Source: an uncultured beta proteobacterium
Lineage (GTDB): Bacteria; Pseudomonadota; Gammaproteobacteria; Burkholderiales; Burkholderiaceae_C
Length of the DNA stretch: 6,187 nucleotides
NCBI GenBank assembly: GCA_903927495.1
Contig: CAIYNH010000432.1
Coordinates: forward strand, 1 to 6,187
Reading direction: 5' to 3'
Shown here one piece after another: positions 1 to 6,187 of this stretch; position 1 is the stretch's first letter; each line of letters begins with the position of its first letter. The notes below the pieces were generated by a model, which saw only the letters and a list, made by a program, of their open reading frames with translations, was not told the DNA's origin and did no database searches. The position numbers were made by a program, and so were the translations under genes.

Positions 1-492
1 CTGTTCATGGGCTGCGAATTCGCCCAGGAACGCGAGTGGAATCACGAGCACAGTCTGGACTGGCATTTGCTGGACAACCCAGCGCACGCCGGCGTACAGC
101 ACTTGGTGCGCGACCTCAACGCCTTGTACCGTGCCACCCCCGCGCTGCACCAGCAGGACTTTGTTCCGGCGGGCTTTGAGTGGATTGAGCACAGCAATGC
201 CGAACACTCAGTCCTGAGCTTTATCCGCCGGGGCACATGCAACACCAGCTACATGCTTGTGGTGTGCAATTTCACGCCGACCGCCCGCGAGGGTTACCGA
301 CTTGGCGTACCGCAAGCTGGCAACTATCGGGAGCGGCTCAACACTGATTCGACCCACTATGGCGGCAGCAATGTGGGCACGCCCTTGGGAAGTGCCACCA
401 GCACCCCGACACCTTGTCACGGCAAGCCCCACTCAATCGTTCTAACCCTGCCACCTTTGGCCACGGTATTTTTCGAATGGGTGGCCGCTTGA
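1..492 (+). CDS. glgB: 1,4-alpha-glucan branching enzyme, C-terminal part (5' end outside window)
   Basis: Partial gene: the frame is open from base 1 and stops at TGA 490-492, giving the last 163 residues. The enzyme moves a piece of an alpha-1,4-glucan chain onto a C6 hydroxyl, creating the alpha-1,6 branches of glycogen in the cytoplasm. The fragment starts at the end of the GH13 barrel, with the conserved block LFMGCEFAQEREWNH and then SLDWHLLD, followed by the all-beta C-terminal domain. Conserved landmarks there are GVQHLVRDLN, FEWIEH, NFTP, LNTDSTHYGGSN and the terminal LTLPPLA. These match the E. coli GlgB tail nearly block for block as I recall it. The catalytic Asp/Glu residues lie upstream of the window and cannot be checked. 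A Ser/Thr/Pro-rich loop (about residues 126-138 of the fragment) replaces the corresponding E. coli loop. The end overlaps the start of glgX, indicating co-transcription. Confidence 0.96.
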   Translation: MFMGCEFAQEREWNHEHSLDWHLLDNPAHAGVQHLVRDLNALYRATPALHQQDFVPAGFEWIEHSNAEHSVLSFIRRGTCNTSYMLVVCNFTPTAREGYRLGVPQAGNYRERLNTDSTHYGGSNVGTPLGSATSTPTPCHGKPHSIVLTLPPLATVFFEWVAA

Positions 493-2588
493 CACCCCCA
501 GCACTGCAAAGCGGCCACCCCTGGCCAATGGGCGCCAGTTTCGACGGCCAAGGTGTCAACTTTGCTGTCTTTTCGACCCACGCACAGGCCATGGAGTTGT
601 GCCTTTTCGACAGCACCGGCACCCAAGAGGTGGCACGAATTCGTTTGCCAACCTACACCAACGACGTCTGGCATGGCTATCTGCCCCATGCGCAGCCAGG
701 CCTGCTCTACGGCCTGCGGGCGCACGGTCCGTGGCGACCCGACCGTGGTCACCGCTTTGATGCGTCCAAATTGCTGCTGGATCCGTATGCACGTGACATT
801 GTGGGCGAATTCATCTGGAGCGATGCCCACTTCACGCCAGATCGCCAGCATTCAGGACACCAGAACACCCATGACAACGCCGTGCTGGCGCTCAAAAGTC
901 GTGTGACCCATGACAATTTTGACTGGGGCGATGACGCGCGGCCACACGTCGCATTGGCGGATACCGTGCTCTATGAGTGCCATGTCAAAGGTTTTTCAAA
1001 ACTCAACTCGCAGATTCCTCCCAAGTTGAGGGGCAGCTACGCCGGTCTGGCACACCCGACCTCGGTTAACCACCTGAAGCGCTTGGGCATCACTTCGGTC
1101 AGCTTGCTACCGGTGCATTACAGCCTGAGCGAAGAGCGCCTGTTCAACATGGGGCTGTCCAACTACTGGGGCTACAACACCATCGGTTTTTTTTGTGTCA
1201 ATCCGCACCTGGCCAGCGGTGCGACTGGGCAGTCACCTCGCGACGAGTTTCGCAACATGGTGCGAACCCTGCATGCTGCCGAACTCGAAGTCATCTTGGA
1301 CGTGGTTTATAACCATACTGCGGAATCCGACGAGACTGGCCCGACCCTCAGTTTCCGTGGCTTGGACAACGCCAGCTATTACCGCTTGCCAGCCAACAAC
1401 CTCAGCCATTACGAAAACTACAGCGGCTGCGGCAACACCATGAACCTGCGCCACCCCAGAGCGCTGCAACTGGTCATGGACAGCCTGCGCTATTGGGTCA
1501 ACGAGATGCATGTGGATGGTTTTCGGTTTGATCTGGCTCCGGTTCTGGGTCGCACCGACACTGGTTTTAGCGCCCAATCGGCTTTTTTTGCGGCGATGGC
1601 GCAAGACCCGGTGCTGTGCCGCGTCAAGATGATTGCCGAGCCCTGGGACATCGGCCCAGGCGGCTACCAGGTGGGAGGGTTTCCGCGTGGCTGGCTAGAG
1701 TGGAACGACAAGTTTCGAGACTGCATGCGCAGCTTTTGGGTACAAAGCGCGAGCACAAGCGACGGCCTTGGAAGCGACTGTACCCGTGGCGACTTTGCCA
1801 TGCGCCTATGCGCCTCGTCAGACCTGTACCAGGCACGTCGGCGTGCACCAGCAAAATCTGTTAACTATGTGGTCTCGCACGACGGTTTTACTCTCCGCGA
1901 CCTGGTCAGCTACAACCAGCGTCATAACCAAGCCAACCTAGAAAACAACCGGGATGGCCATGGGCACAACCTCAATTTCAACTGTGGTGCTGAAGGTGAC
2001 AGTCTGGAGCCCACCGTCAACAAACTGCGTGGAAATTTAAAGCGGGCGCTGCTCGCCACCACCCTGCTGGCCCTAGGCACGCCGATGCTGTGTGCTGGCG
2101 ACGAGTTGGGCCACACACAAGGTGGCAACAACAACCCCTACTGCCAGGACAACGCCAGCACCTGGATCGACTGGGGCGCAACAGACGCTGACCTGCTGGC
2201 CTTCACACAACGCGTGGTCGCGCTGCGGCATCAATTGCAGCCCTTTGCCAACCAGTGGTATCACGGCATTGCCGATGCCGTTGGCGTTTACGACTTGTCG
2301 TGGCTCAATGCAGATGGCAGCACGCTGCAAGGCCAGGCCTGGCAGCAACCGGCAGCGCGCACTTTGGCCTGCCTGATCGGCAAACCCGGCCGTGCCAAAT
2401 GCCCGGTGCTGTTGCTGATCAACGCCAGTGCTGCGACTTGCGCCTTTGTTCTGCCGAATGGTCACTGGCAAGCGGTACTTGACACCAGCCATTTGCAAGG
2501 GATCGCCGACTGGCAGGGTGCAGGTGGCATGTCCGTGCCAGTGTCGGGCCACAGCCTGCTGCTGCTGCAGCAAACAGATTGGCGCTGA
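477..2588 (+). CDS. glgX: Glycogen debranching enzyme GlgX (isoamylase-type, GH13)
   Basis: Hydrolyses alpha-1,6 branch linkages of glycogen, classically on short outer chains trimmed by phosphorylase, and releases malto-oligosaccharides. The product is 703 aa from ATG 477, slightly longer than the E. coli enzyme (about 657). An N-terminal CBM48-type beta-sandwich begins around GASFDGQGVNFAVFS (residues 19-33) and is followed by the GH13 barrel. All four GH13 motifs are intact: DVVYNHT (275-281), DGFRFDLA (347-354, predicted nucleophile D352), AEPWD (386-391 region, predicted acid/base E388) and VSHDG (H468, D469). Downstream, ENNRDGHGHN, GTPMLCAGDE and NNNPYCQDN are GlgX/isoamylase signatures. 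A small beta C-terminal domain ends in a Leu/Gln stretch encoded by four CTG codons (2556-2567). The start is uncertain. ATG 477 overlaps glgB by 16 bases but has no clear ribosome site. TTG 489 gives a 4-base TTGA overlap with glgB and has GGGTGG at 479-484 ahead of it. ATG 528 is too late because it would cut the CBM48 domain. Confidence 0.96.
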   Translation: MGGRLTPPALQSGHPWPMGASFDGQGVNFAVFSTHAQAMELCLFDSTGTQEVARIRLPTYTNDVWHGYLPHAQPGLLYGLRAHGPWRPDRGHRFDASKLLLDPYARDIVGEFIWSDAHFTPDRQHSGHQNTHDNAVLALKSRVTHDNFDWGDDARPHVALADTVLYECHVKGFSKLNSQIPPKLRGSYAGLAHPTSVNHLKRLGITSVSLLPVHYSLSEERLFNMGLSNYWGYNTIGFFCVNPHLASGATGQSPRDEFRNMVRTLHAAELEVILDVVYNHTAESDETGPTLSFRGLDNASYYRLPANNLSHYENYSGCGNTMNLRHPRALQLVMDSLRYWVNEMHVDGFRFDLAPVLGRTDTGFSAQSAFFAAMAQDPVLCRVKMIAEPWDIGPGGYQVGGFPRGWLEWNDKFRDCMRSFWVQSASTSDGLGSDCTRGDFAMRLCASSDLYQARRRAPAKSVNYVVSHDGFTLRDLVSYNQRHNQANLENNRDGHGHNLNFNCGAEGDSLEPTVNKLRGNLKRALLATTLLALGTPMLCAGDELGHTQGGNNNPYCQDNASTWIDWGATDADLLAFTQRVVALRHQLQPFANQWYHGIADAVGVYDLSWLNADGSTLQGQAWQQPAARTLACLIGKPGRAKCPVLLLINASAATCAFVLPNGHWQAVLDTSHLQGIADWQGAGGMSVPVSGHSLLLLQQTDWR

Positions 2589-2593
2589 TTAGG

Positions 2594-2613
2594 ACTTTTT
2601 AAGTTTCTTTTTT
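2594..2613 (+). terminator. Weak candidate terminator downstream of glgX
   Basis: Six bases after the glgX stop, ACTT (2594-2597) and AAGT (2601-2604) can pair around a TTT loop. Flanking G-T wobbles at 2593/2605 and 2592/2606 could lengthen the stem. A T-rich tract, TTTCTTTTTT (2604-2613), follows. The arrangement is hairpin then U-tract, as in an intrinsic terminator, but the stem is short and AT-rich, so it may be inefficient. The position at the end of the glgB-glgX unit, facing the converging malQ gene, supports a termination role. This is an inference from local sequence only. Confidence 0.3.
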
Positions 2614-2663
2614 CGCTATATATTTAATAGCAGTCAATGCACAATCAGAAAGCGCTATAGCCT
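2613..2663. repeat. Spacer element with short inverted GCTAT/ATAGC arms, possible dispersed intergenic repeat
   Basis: This is the core of the 83-bp spacer between the convergent genes. Three related arms are seen: GCTATA at 2615-2620, ATAGC at 2627-2631 and GCTATAGC (itself a palindrome) at 2654-2661. They allow alternative pairings: 2615-2619 with 2627-2631 (7-base loop), 2615-2620 with 2656-2661 (35-base loop), or 2627-2631 with 2654-2658. AGCGCT at 2651-2656 is also palindromic. Spacer GC is about 34%, far below the flanking genes. The pattern resembles imperfect intergenic hairpin repeats I associate with Comamonadaceae genomes; that link is from memory and unverified. The element may act as a bidirectional transcription boundary or be a decayed non-coding repeat. 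Confidence 0.35.
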
Positions 2664-2671
2664 CCAACAAG

Positions 2672-4186
2672 TCAAAGTTTCAGCCATGCAAAAGCAACCC
2701 GACCACTGGCTGCAGTGATGTCTGCCAACTGCCGGGCGGCCTCGGGCTCAACCCAACCCCAATTAAAACGCCAGGTCCAGCAACCCATCGTGCCAGGGGT
2801 GTTCATGCGGTGCTCACTGCCAAGACCCAGCACGTCCTGAAACTGGCAAATCGACAAACTGGCAACCGAAAAAGCCCCGGCACGAACCATCGCCCAAGAC
2901 ACATCAGGGCCGTCCGTTCCCAAATATTGGCTGGCAAATGCCTTCTCATGCGCGCTGCAGCTTGTCCACCAGCCCGGCACCGTGTCATTGTCGTGAGTGC
3001 CGGTATAGACCACGGTGTTGGGCTCATAGTTATGCGGCAAAAAACTGTTGCTGGCATCCCCGGAAAAGGCAAACTGCAACACCCGCATGCCCGGAAATCC
3101 AGTGCGCTTACGCATCGCGCTGACCTCCGGGGTGATGATGCCGAGGTCCTCGGCAATGATGGGCAACTCACCCAGCTCCTGCTTGAGCGCGTCAAACAAT
3201 GCATCTCCTGGCCCCAATCGCCAGCAACCCTTGACGGCAGTGGGTTCATCGGCCGGAATTTCCCAGTAGTCAACGAAGCCTCGGAAATGGTCAATGCGCA
3301 CCACATCGGCCAGTTTGAGCTGGCGTTTCATCCGCGCGATCCACCATCGGTATCCATCCAACTTCATGGCATCCCAGTTGTACAAGGGGTTACCCCAGCG
3401 TTGCCCGCTGGCCGAGAAAAAATCAGGCGGCACCCCAGCCACCACGCGCGGCTGACCCATTGCATCGAGCTCATAAAAATCCGGTCTGGCCCAGCAATCG
3501 GCTGAATGATGGGCGATAAAAATCGGCAAATCACCCACCATCAGAATCCCTTTGCCGTGGGCATAGTCTTTGATGGCGCGCCACTGCACATCAAACTGCC
3601 ACTGGACAAAGCACCAGAAGGCAATTTCTGCCGCATGGGTTTGACGTACCAGGGCTAAGGCCGCCGCTTCACGTCGCGCCAACGCTGGTGGCCAATCGGG
3701 CCAAAGCGCAGGGCTGCAGGCCTGATCCAGAGCCATGAACAAGGTGTAGTCATCCAGCCAAGCTTGCTCAGCCCGGATCCAGTCGTTGAACTCGGCATGT
3801 TCGTCGGAATTGGCTTGGCTTTGAAAGCCGGCAAAAGCCTCACGCAACTTTTCCAGACGCCATGGCACCACCTCGGTGTAATTGACCCTGGCCTGGGCAA
3901 ACTCCGCTGGCAGTTGAGGTGCGCCAAGCCAGCCACGCGCTACCAGCGGCTCAAACGCAACCAACAATGGGTTACCTGCAAAGGCTGAACTTCCCATATA
4001 AGGCGAATAACCGGGCCCGACCGGCCCCAAGGGCAATGTCTGCCACAGGGTCTGCCCGGCCGTATGCAGCCAATCGACAAAATAGTACGCATTGGGACCA
4101 AAGTCACCAGATCCATGGGGTCCGGGCAAGCAAGTTGGGTGCAGCACGACCCCGGCGCGGCGCATATTTGCAAGTGAATTAGACAT
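2672..4186 (-). CDS. malQ: 4-alpha-glucanotransferase (amylomaltase, GH77)
   Basis: Transfers alpha-1,4-glucan segments between malto-oligosaccharides, releasing glucose and making longer chains that phosphorylase can use. The product is 504 aa, the compact class like the Thermus enzyme, without the long N-terminal extension of E. coli MalQ (about 694 aa). Visible GH77 landmarks: SPYMGSSAFAGNP (61-73), DLPIFIAHHSAD (from 219), PDFFSASGQRWGNP (253-267), VRIDHFRG with predicted nucleophile D299, IAEDLG with predicted acid/base E346, and GTHDND with D399 as the third carboxylate. These positions lie close to those of Thermus amylomaltase (D293, E340, D395). It is the last gene of the glgC-glgA-malQ group. 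ATG 4186 lies 14 bases past the glgA stop and has no strong ribosome site. GTG 4204 would instead overlap the glgA stop as GTGA and add six residues, so the start is not settled. Its place beside glgX suggests it recycles oligosaccharides from debranching. Confidence 0.96.
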   Translation of the reverse strand: MSNSLANMRRAGVVLHPTCLPGPHGSGDFGPNAYYFVDWLHTAGQTLWQTLPLGPVGPGYSPYMGSSAFAGNPLLVAFEPLVARGWLGAPQLPAEFAQARVNYTEVVPWRLEKLREAFAGFQSQANSDEHAEFNDWIRAEQAWLDDYTLFMALDQACSPALWPDWPPALARREAAALALVRQTHAAEIAFWCFVQWQFDVQWRAIKDYAHGKGILMVGDLPIFIAHHSADCWARPDFYELDAMGQPRVVAGVPPDFFSASGQRWGNPLYNWDAMKLDGYRWWIARMKRQLKLADVVRIDHFRGFVDYWEIPADEPTAVKGCWRLGPGDALFDALKQELGELPIIAEDLGIITPEVSAMRKRTGFPGMRVLQFAFSGDASNSFLPHNYEPNTVVYTGTHDNDTVPGWWTSCSAHEKAFASQYLGTDGPDVSWAMVRAGAFSVASLSICQFQDVLGLGSEHRMNTPGTMGCWTWRFNWGWVEPEAARQLADITAASGRVAFAWLKL

Positions 4187-4200
4187 GAAAGGTACTTTGC

Positions 4201-5649
4201 TCACGCGCACAAGTGTTGGTAAAGGGCCGCGTACTGCGTTGCCGCCACCTCCCAGCCCAAGGCCTGACCCATGCCCCGTGCGCGAACAAGATTCCATTCG
4301 GATTTACGGGCATACAAAGCAAAAGCCCGACCAATTGCGCGCTCAAGAGCCTGTGTGGTGAAGTGGTTGAAGACAAAGCCGTTGGCCCGCTCCTCCGCCA
4401 ACTCTTCCAGCGAACAATCCACCACCGTATCAGCCAAACCGCCGACCCGGTGAACCAAGGGCAGACTACCGTACTTCAGGCCATACATTTGCGTCAAACC
4501 ACAAGGCTCAAAGCGCGAAGGCACCAACGTAACATCGGTAGCGGAAAAAATCTTGTGCGCAAAAGTTTCGTCATAACCGATCCGCACTGAGACGACCCCA
4601 GGGTGGAGCGCAGCCTGTGCCATAAAAGCAGTCTCCAGAGCTGATTCACCAGTGCCTAGCACCACCAGTTGCCCACCACGACCCAAAATCGCCTGCAGCG
4701 TGCCAAGCAACAAATGCAGGCCTTTTTGCTCGGTCAAACGGCTGACAACGCCAAACAAGGGGGCTTCGGCCTGTACCTGCAAGCCCAGTTCTTGCTGGAC
4801 GGCGGCTTTGCAGCGCGCCTTCCCAGCGGGGTTTCTGGCGGCATAGTTGAAGCCGATTTGCCGATCAATTGCGGGGTTCCAGATGGCCTCGTCAACCGCA
4901 TTCAAAATACCGGAAAGCTCGGTTCTGCGCGTGCGCAACAAACCATCAAGTCCACAGCCCTGCTCAGGGGCCTGAATCTCCTGGGCGTAAGTCGGGCTCA
5001 CCGTGGTGATGTGGTCAGCATAAAACAGACCCGCCTTCATGAACGACACCAGCCCGTGGAACTCCAGGCCATTAACCGCAAAAGCCTCATGCGGTAAACC
5101 CAGGTCATAAAAATAGCTGGGAGCGAACAGTCCCTGATAGGCCAGGTTGTGCACTGTAAAAACACTCGCCACCCGCTGCGAGCGATGCGGCAAAAATGCC
5201 ATGTAGGCCGATGTCAGCCCGGCATGCCAGTCGTGGCTGTGCACCACCTGGGGCTGCCAATGCGCATCGAGCCCCAGCGCCAATTGCGCCCCAACCCAAC
5301 CCAGCAGCGCAAAACGGCGATGGTTATCCGCATGAGGCTGACGCCGCTCGTCCTCGTAAGGGGTGCCCGGACGGTGATACAGGTGCGGGGAATCAATCAC
5401 ATAGGCATTGATGCCGAGCGTGCTCAATCGTCCCTGACAGACCCGCACACGCTCGCCCCAGGGCGCAGTGACTTCAGCCAGCACCGAAGCGGCTTCCAGA
5501 TCAGCCAGAATACTGGCAAAGCCGGGCAACAGCACCCGCACATCGCAACCCACAGCATTGAGCGCACCAGGCAAAGCCCCGGCGATGTCGGCTAATCCGC
5601 CCGTCTTGAGCAATGGAAAAATTTCGGCGCTGACTTGCAGTACGTTCAT
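4201..5649 (-). CDS. glgA: Glycogen synthase (ADP-glucose-dependent, GT5)
   Basis: Adds glucose from ADP-glucose to the non-reducing end of alpha-1,4-glucan. The product is 482 aa, normal for bacterial GlgA (E. coli 477). The fold is two Rossmann-like domains (GT-B). The N-terminal domain opens with the KTGGL loop (K15, the same number as in E. coli) and contains SPHLYHRPGTPY and VVHSHDWHAG (H142). The C-terminal domain carries VSRLTEQKG (K309) and the PSRFEPCGLTQMYGLKYG block with E381. K309 and E381 each sit four residues after E. coli K305 and E377, so the active site appears complete. I chose ATG 5649 because it puts K15 in register. GTG 5658 is a possible alternative, adding three residues and sitting one base after the glgC stop. 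The upstream junction with glgC is therefore 1-10 bases and malQ follows after 14 bases, so one transcript with translational coupling is likely. Confidence 0.97.
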   Translation of the reverse strand: MNVLQVSAEIFPLLKTGGLADIAGALPGALNAVGCDVRVLLPGFASILADLEAASVLAEVTAPWGERVRVCQGRLSTLGINAYVIDSPHLYHRPGTPYEDERRQPHADNHRRFALLGWVGAQLALGLDAHWQPQVVHSHDWHAGLTSAYMAFLPHRSQRVASVFTVHNLAYQGLFAPSYFYDLGLPHEAFAVNGLEFHGLVSFMKAGLFYADHITTVSPTYAQEIQAPEQGCGLDGLLRTRRTELSGILNAVDEAIWNPAIDRQIGFNYAARNPAGKARCKAAVQQELGLQVQAEAPLFGVVSRLTEQKGLHLLLGTLQAILGRGGQLVVLGTGESALETAFMAQAALHPGVVSVRIGYDETFAHKIFSATDVTLVPSRFEPCGLTQMYGLKYGSLPLVHRVGGLADTVVDCSLEELAEERANGFVFNHFTTQALERAIGRAFALYARKSEWNLVRARGMGQALGWEVAATQYAALYQHLCA

Positions 5650-5659
5650 GGCCTGCACT

Positions 5660-6187
5660 TCACGCCAATTTATCCAGCATATCCTGGGTAATCAGCACCA
5701 CACCGTCTTCTGAACGCTCAAAGCGTTCGGCATCAAGCATGGCATCCTCCCCCACCACCAGACCTTCAGGAATAACACAACCACGGTCAATCACCACCTT
5801 GCGCAGGCGAGAATTACGGTGAATAGTGACATCCGGCAACACCACCGACTGCTCCAACCGGCAGAAAGAATGCACCCGCACCTCAGAGAACAACACGGAA
5901 TGCGCGACATAAGAGCCTGACACAATGCACCCGCCCGAGACCAGCGTGTTCACGGCCACGCCGTTTTGCCCCAGGGTATCGGGCACAAATTTTGCCGGTG
6001 GAAGTTGGCGCTGGTAAGTCCAGATCGGCCACTCGGTATCGTAAATGTCAAGTTCCGGTACGGTGGATGCCAAGTCAAGATTGGCCGACCAAAAGGCATC
6101 AATGGTTCCAACATCACGCCAATAAGGCTGCACCCCAGCAACCCGTGACACACACGACATACCAAATGGATGCGCCAAAGCCCGTCC
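5660..6187 (-). CDS. glgC: Glucose-1-phosphate adenylyltransferase (ADP-glucose pyrophosphorylase), C-terminal part
   Basis: Partial gene: the coding frame runs in from beyond the right edge and stops at TGA 5662-5660, giving the last 175 residues. The enzyme makes ADP-glucose and pyrophosphate from glucose-1-phosphate and ATP, the committed step of bacterial glycogen synthesis. The fragment covers the end of the nucleotidyltransferase domain, with PYWRDVGT (fragment residues 21-28), then ANLDLAS, PELDIYD and LPPAKFV. It continues into the C-terminal left-handed beta-helix with its repeating short strands ([45 protein letters not shown]). The tail [14 protein letters not shown] corresponds to the E. 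coli C-terminus, which runs a few residues further. The N-terminal catalytic and effector-binding residues are outside the window, so allosteric type cannot be judged. It is the first visible gene of the glgC-glgA-malQ group. Confidence 0.97.
   Translation of the reverse strand, partial: GRALAHPFGMSCVSRVAGVQPYWRDVGTIDAFWSANLDLASTVPELDIYDTEWPIWTYQRQLPPAKFVPDTLGQNGVAVNTLVSGGCIVSGSYVAHSVLFSEVRVHSFCRLEQSVVLPDVTIHRNSRLRKVVIDRGCVIPEGLVVGEDAMLDAERFERSEDGVVLITQDMLDKLA

Noticed and set aside
1186..1195. T8 homopolymer in glgX, a possible frameshift or phase-variation site
   Set aside because: The frame is intact on both sides (I-G-F-F-C), the run simply encodes Phe-Phe in a conserved stretch, and nothing suggests slippage is used.
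2556..2567. Four tandem CTG codons near the glgX 3' end, a possible microsatellite
   Set aside because: Only four units encoding Leu in the last beta strand; too short to call a variable repeat.
2073..2573. 166-codon open frame on the - strand opposite the glgX 3' end
   Set aside because: Antisense shadow of a clear GlgX coding region; its composition is low-complexity and no family is recognisable.
2810..3505. 231-codon open frame on the + strand opposite malQ
   Set aside because: It lies wholly within the antisense of malQ, whose GH77 motifs are intact. The translated product shows no recognisable domain, and long antisense frames are expected in GC-rich genes.
4187..4297. N-terminal extension of malQ up to 4297 within the glgA 3' end
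   Set aside because: The extra residues are Gly-rich and unlike GH77 N-termini, and they would overlap glgA by about 97 bases. MSNSLANMRRAGVVLHP starting at 4186 fits the usual enzyme start.
5149..5595. 148-codon open frame (and a similar one at 4669-5097) on the + strand opposite glgA
   Set aside because: Both sit inside the antisense of well-conserved GlgA coding sequence and show no independent protein features.
1..6187. An undescribed system (defence, mobile element, CRISPR, novel RNA)
   Set aside because: Nearly every base is accounted for by five well-known glycogen genes; the only spacer is 83 bp and holds no coding or RNA-gene signal beyond the hairpin arms described.

Overview
The window is a compact bacterial glycogen-metabolism locus of five genes, almost entirely coding. 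Coding GC is moderately high. The proteins read as proteobacterial, and the style of the GlgX and GlgA sequences suggests a betaproteobacterium, probably Burkholderiales/Comamonadaceae (Rhodoferax- or Polaromonas-like). That placement is an inference from protein resemblance and from the character of the one intergenic spacer; no marker gene is present to prove it.

Layout. On the + strand, bases 1-492 are the 3' end of glgB (branching enzyme), which overlaps the start of glgX (debranching enzyme, about 477-2588). An 83-bp AT-rich spacer (2589-2671, about 34% GC) follows. It holds a weak terminator-like hairpin with a T-tract and a set of short inverted GCTAT/ATAGC arms. On the - strand, read right to left, lie the 3' part of glgC (ADP-glucose pyrophosphorylase, entering from beyond 6187), glgA (glycogen synthase, 5649-4201) and malQ (4-alpha-glucanotransferase, 4186-2672). 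The two gene groups therefore converge on the spacer. Gene junctions on both strands are overlapping or separated by at most 14 bases, consistent with two polycistronic units, glgB-glgX and glgC-glgA-malQ.

How the genes work together. GlgC makes ADP-glucose from glucose-1-phosphate and ATP. GlgA extends alpha-1,4-glucan chains from it, and GlgB adds alpha-1,6 branches. GlgX removes branches during breakdown, and MalQ disproportionates the short malto-oligosaccharides released. No glycogen phosphorylase (glgP) is visible in the window; it could lie outside. All catalytic motifs that fall inside the window are intact, and no frameshift or premature stop was found.

No RNA gene, mobile element, CRISPR array or undescribed system is supported here. 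The parts worth a second look are the inter-convergent spacer and the start-codon and coupling choices at the gene junctions.
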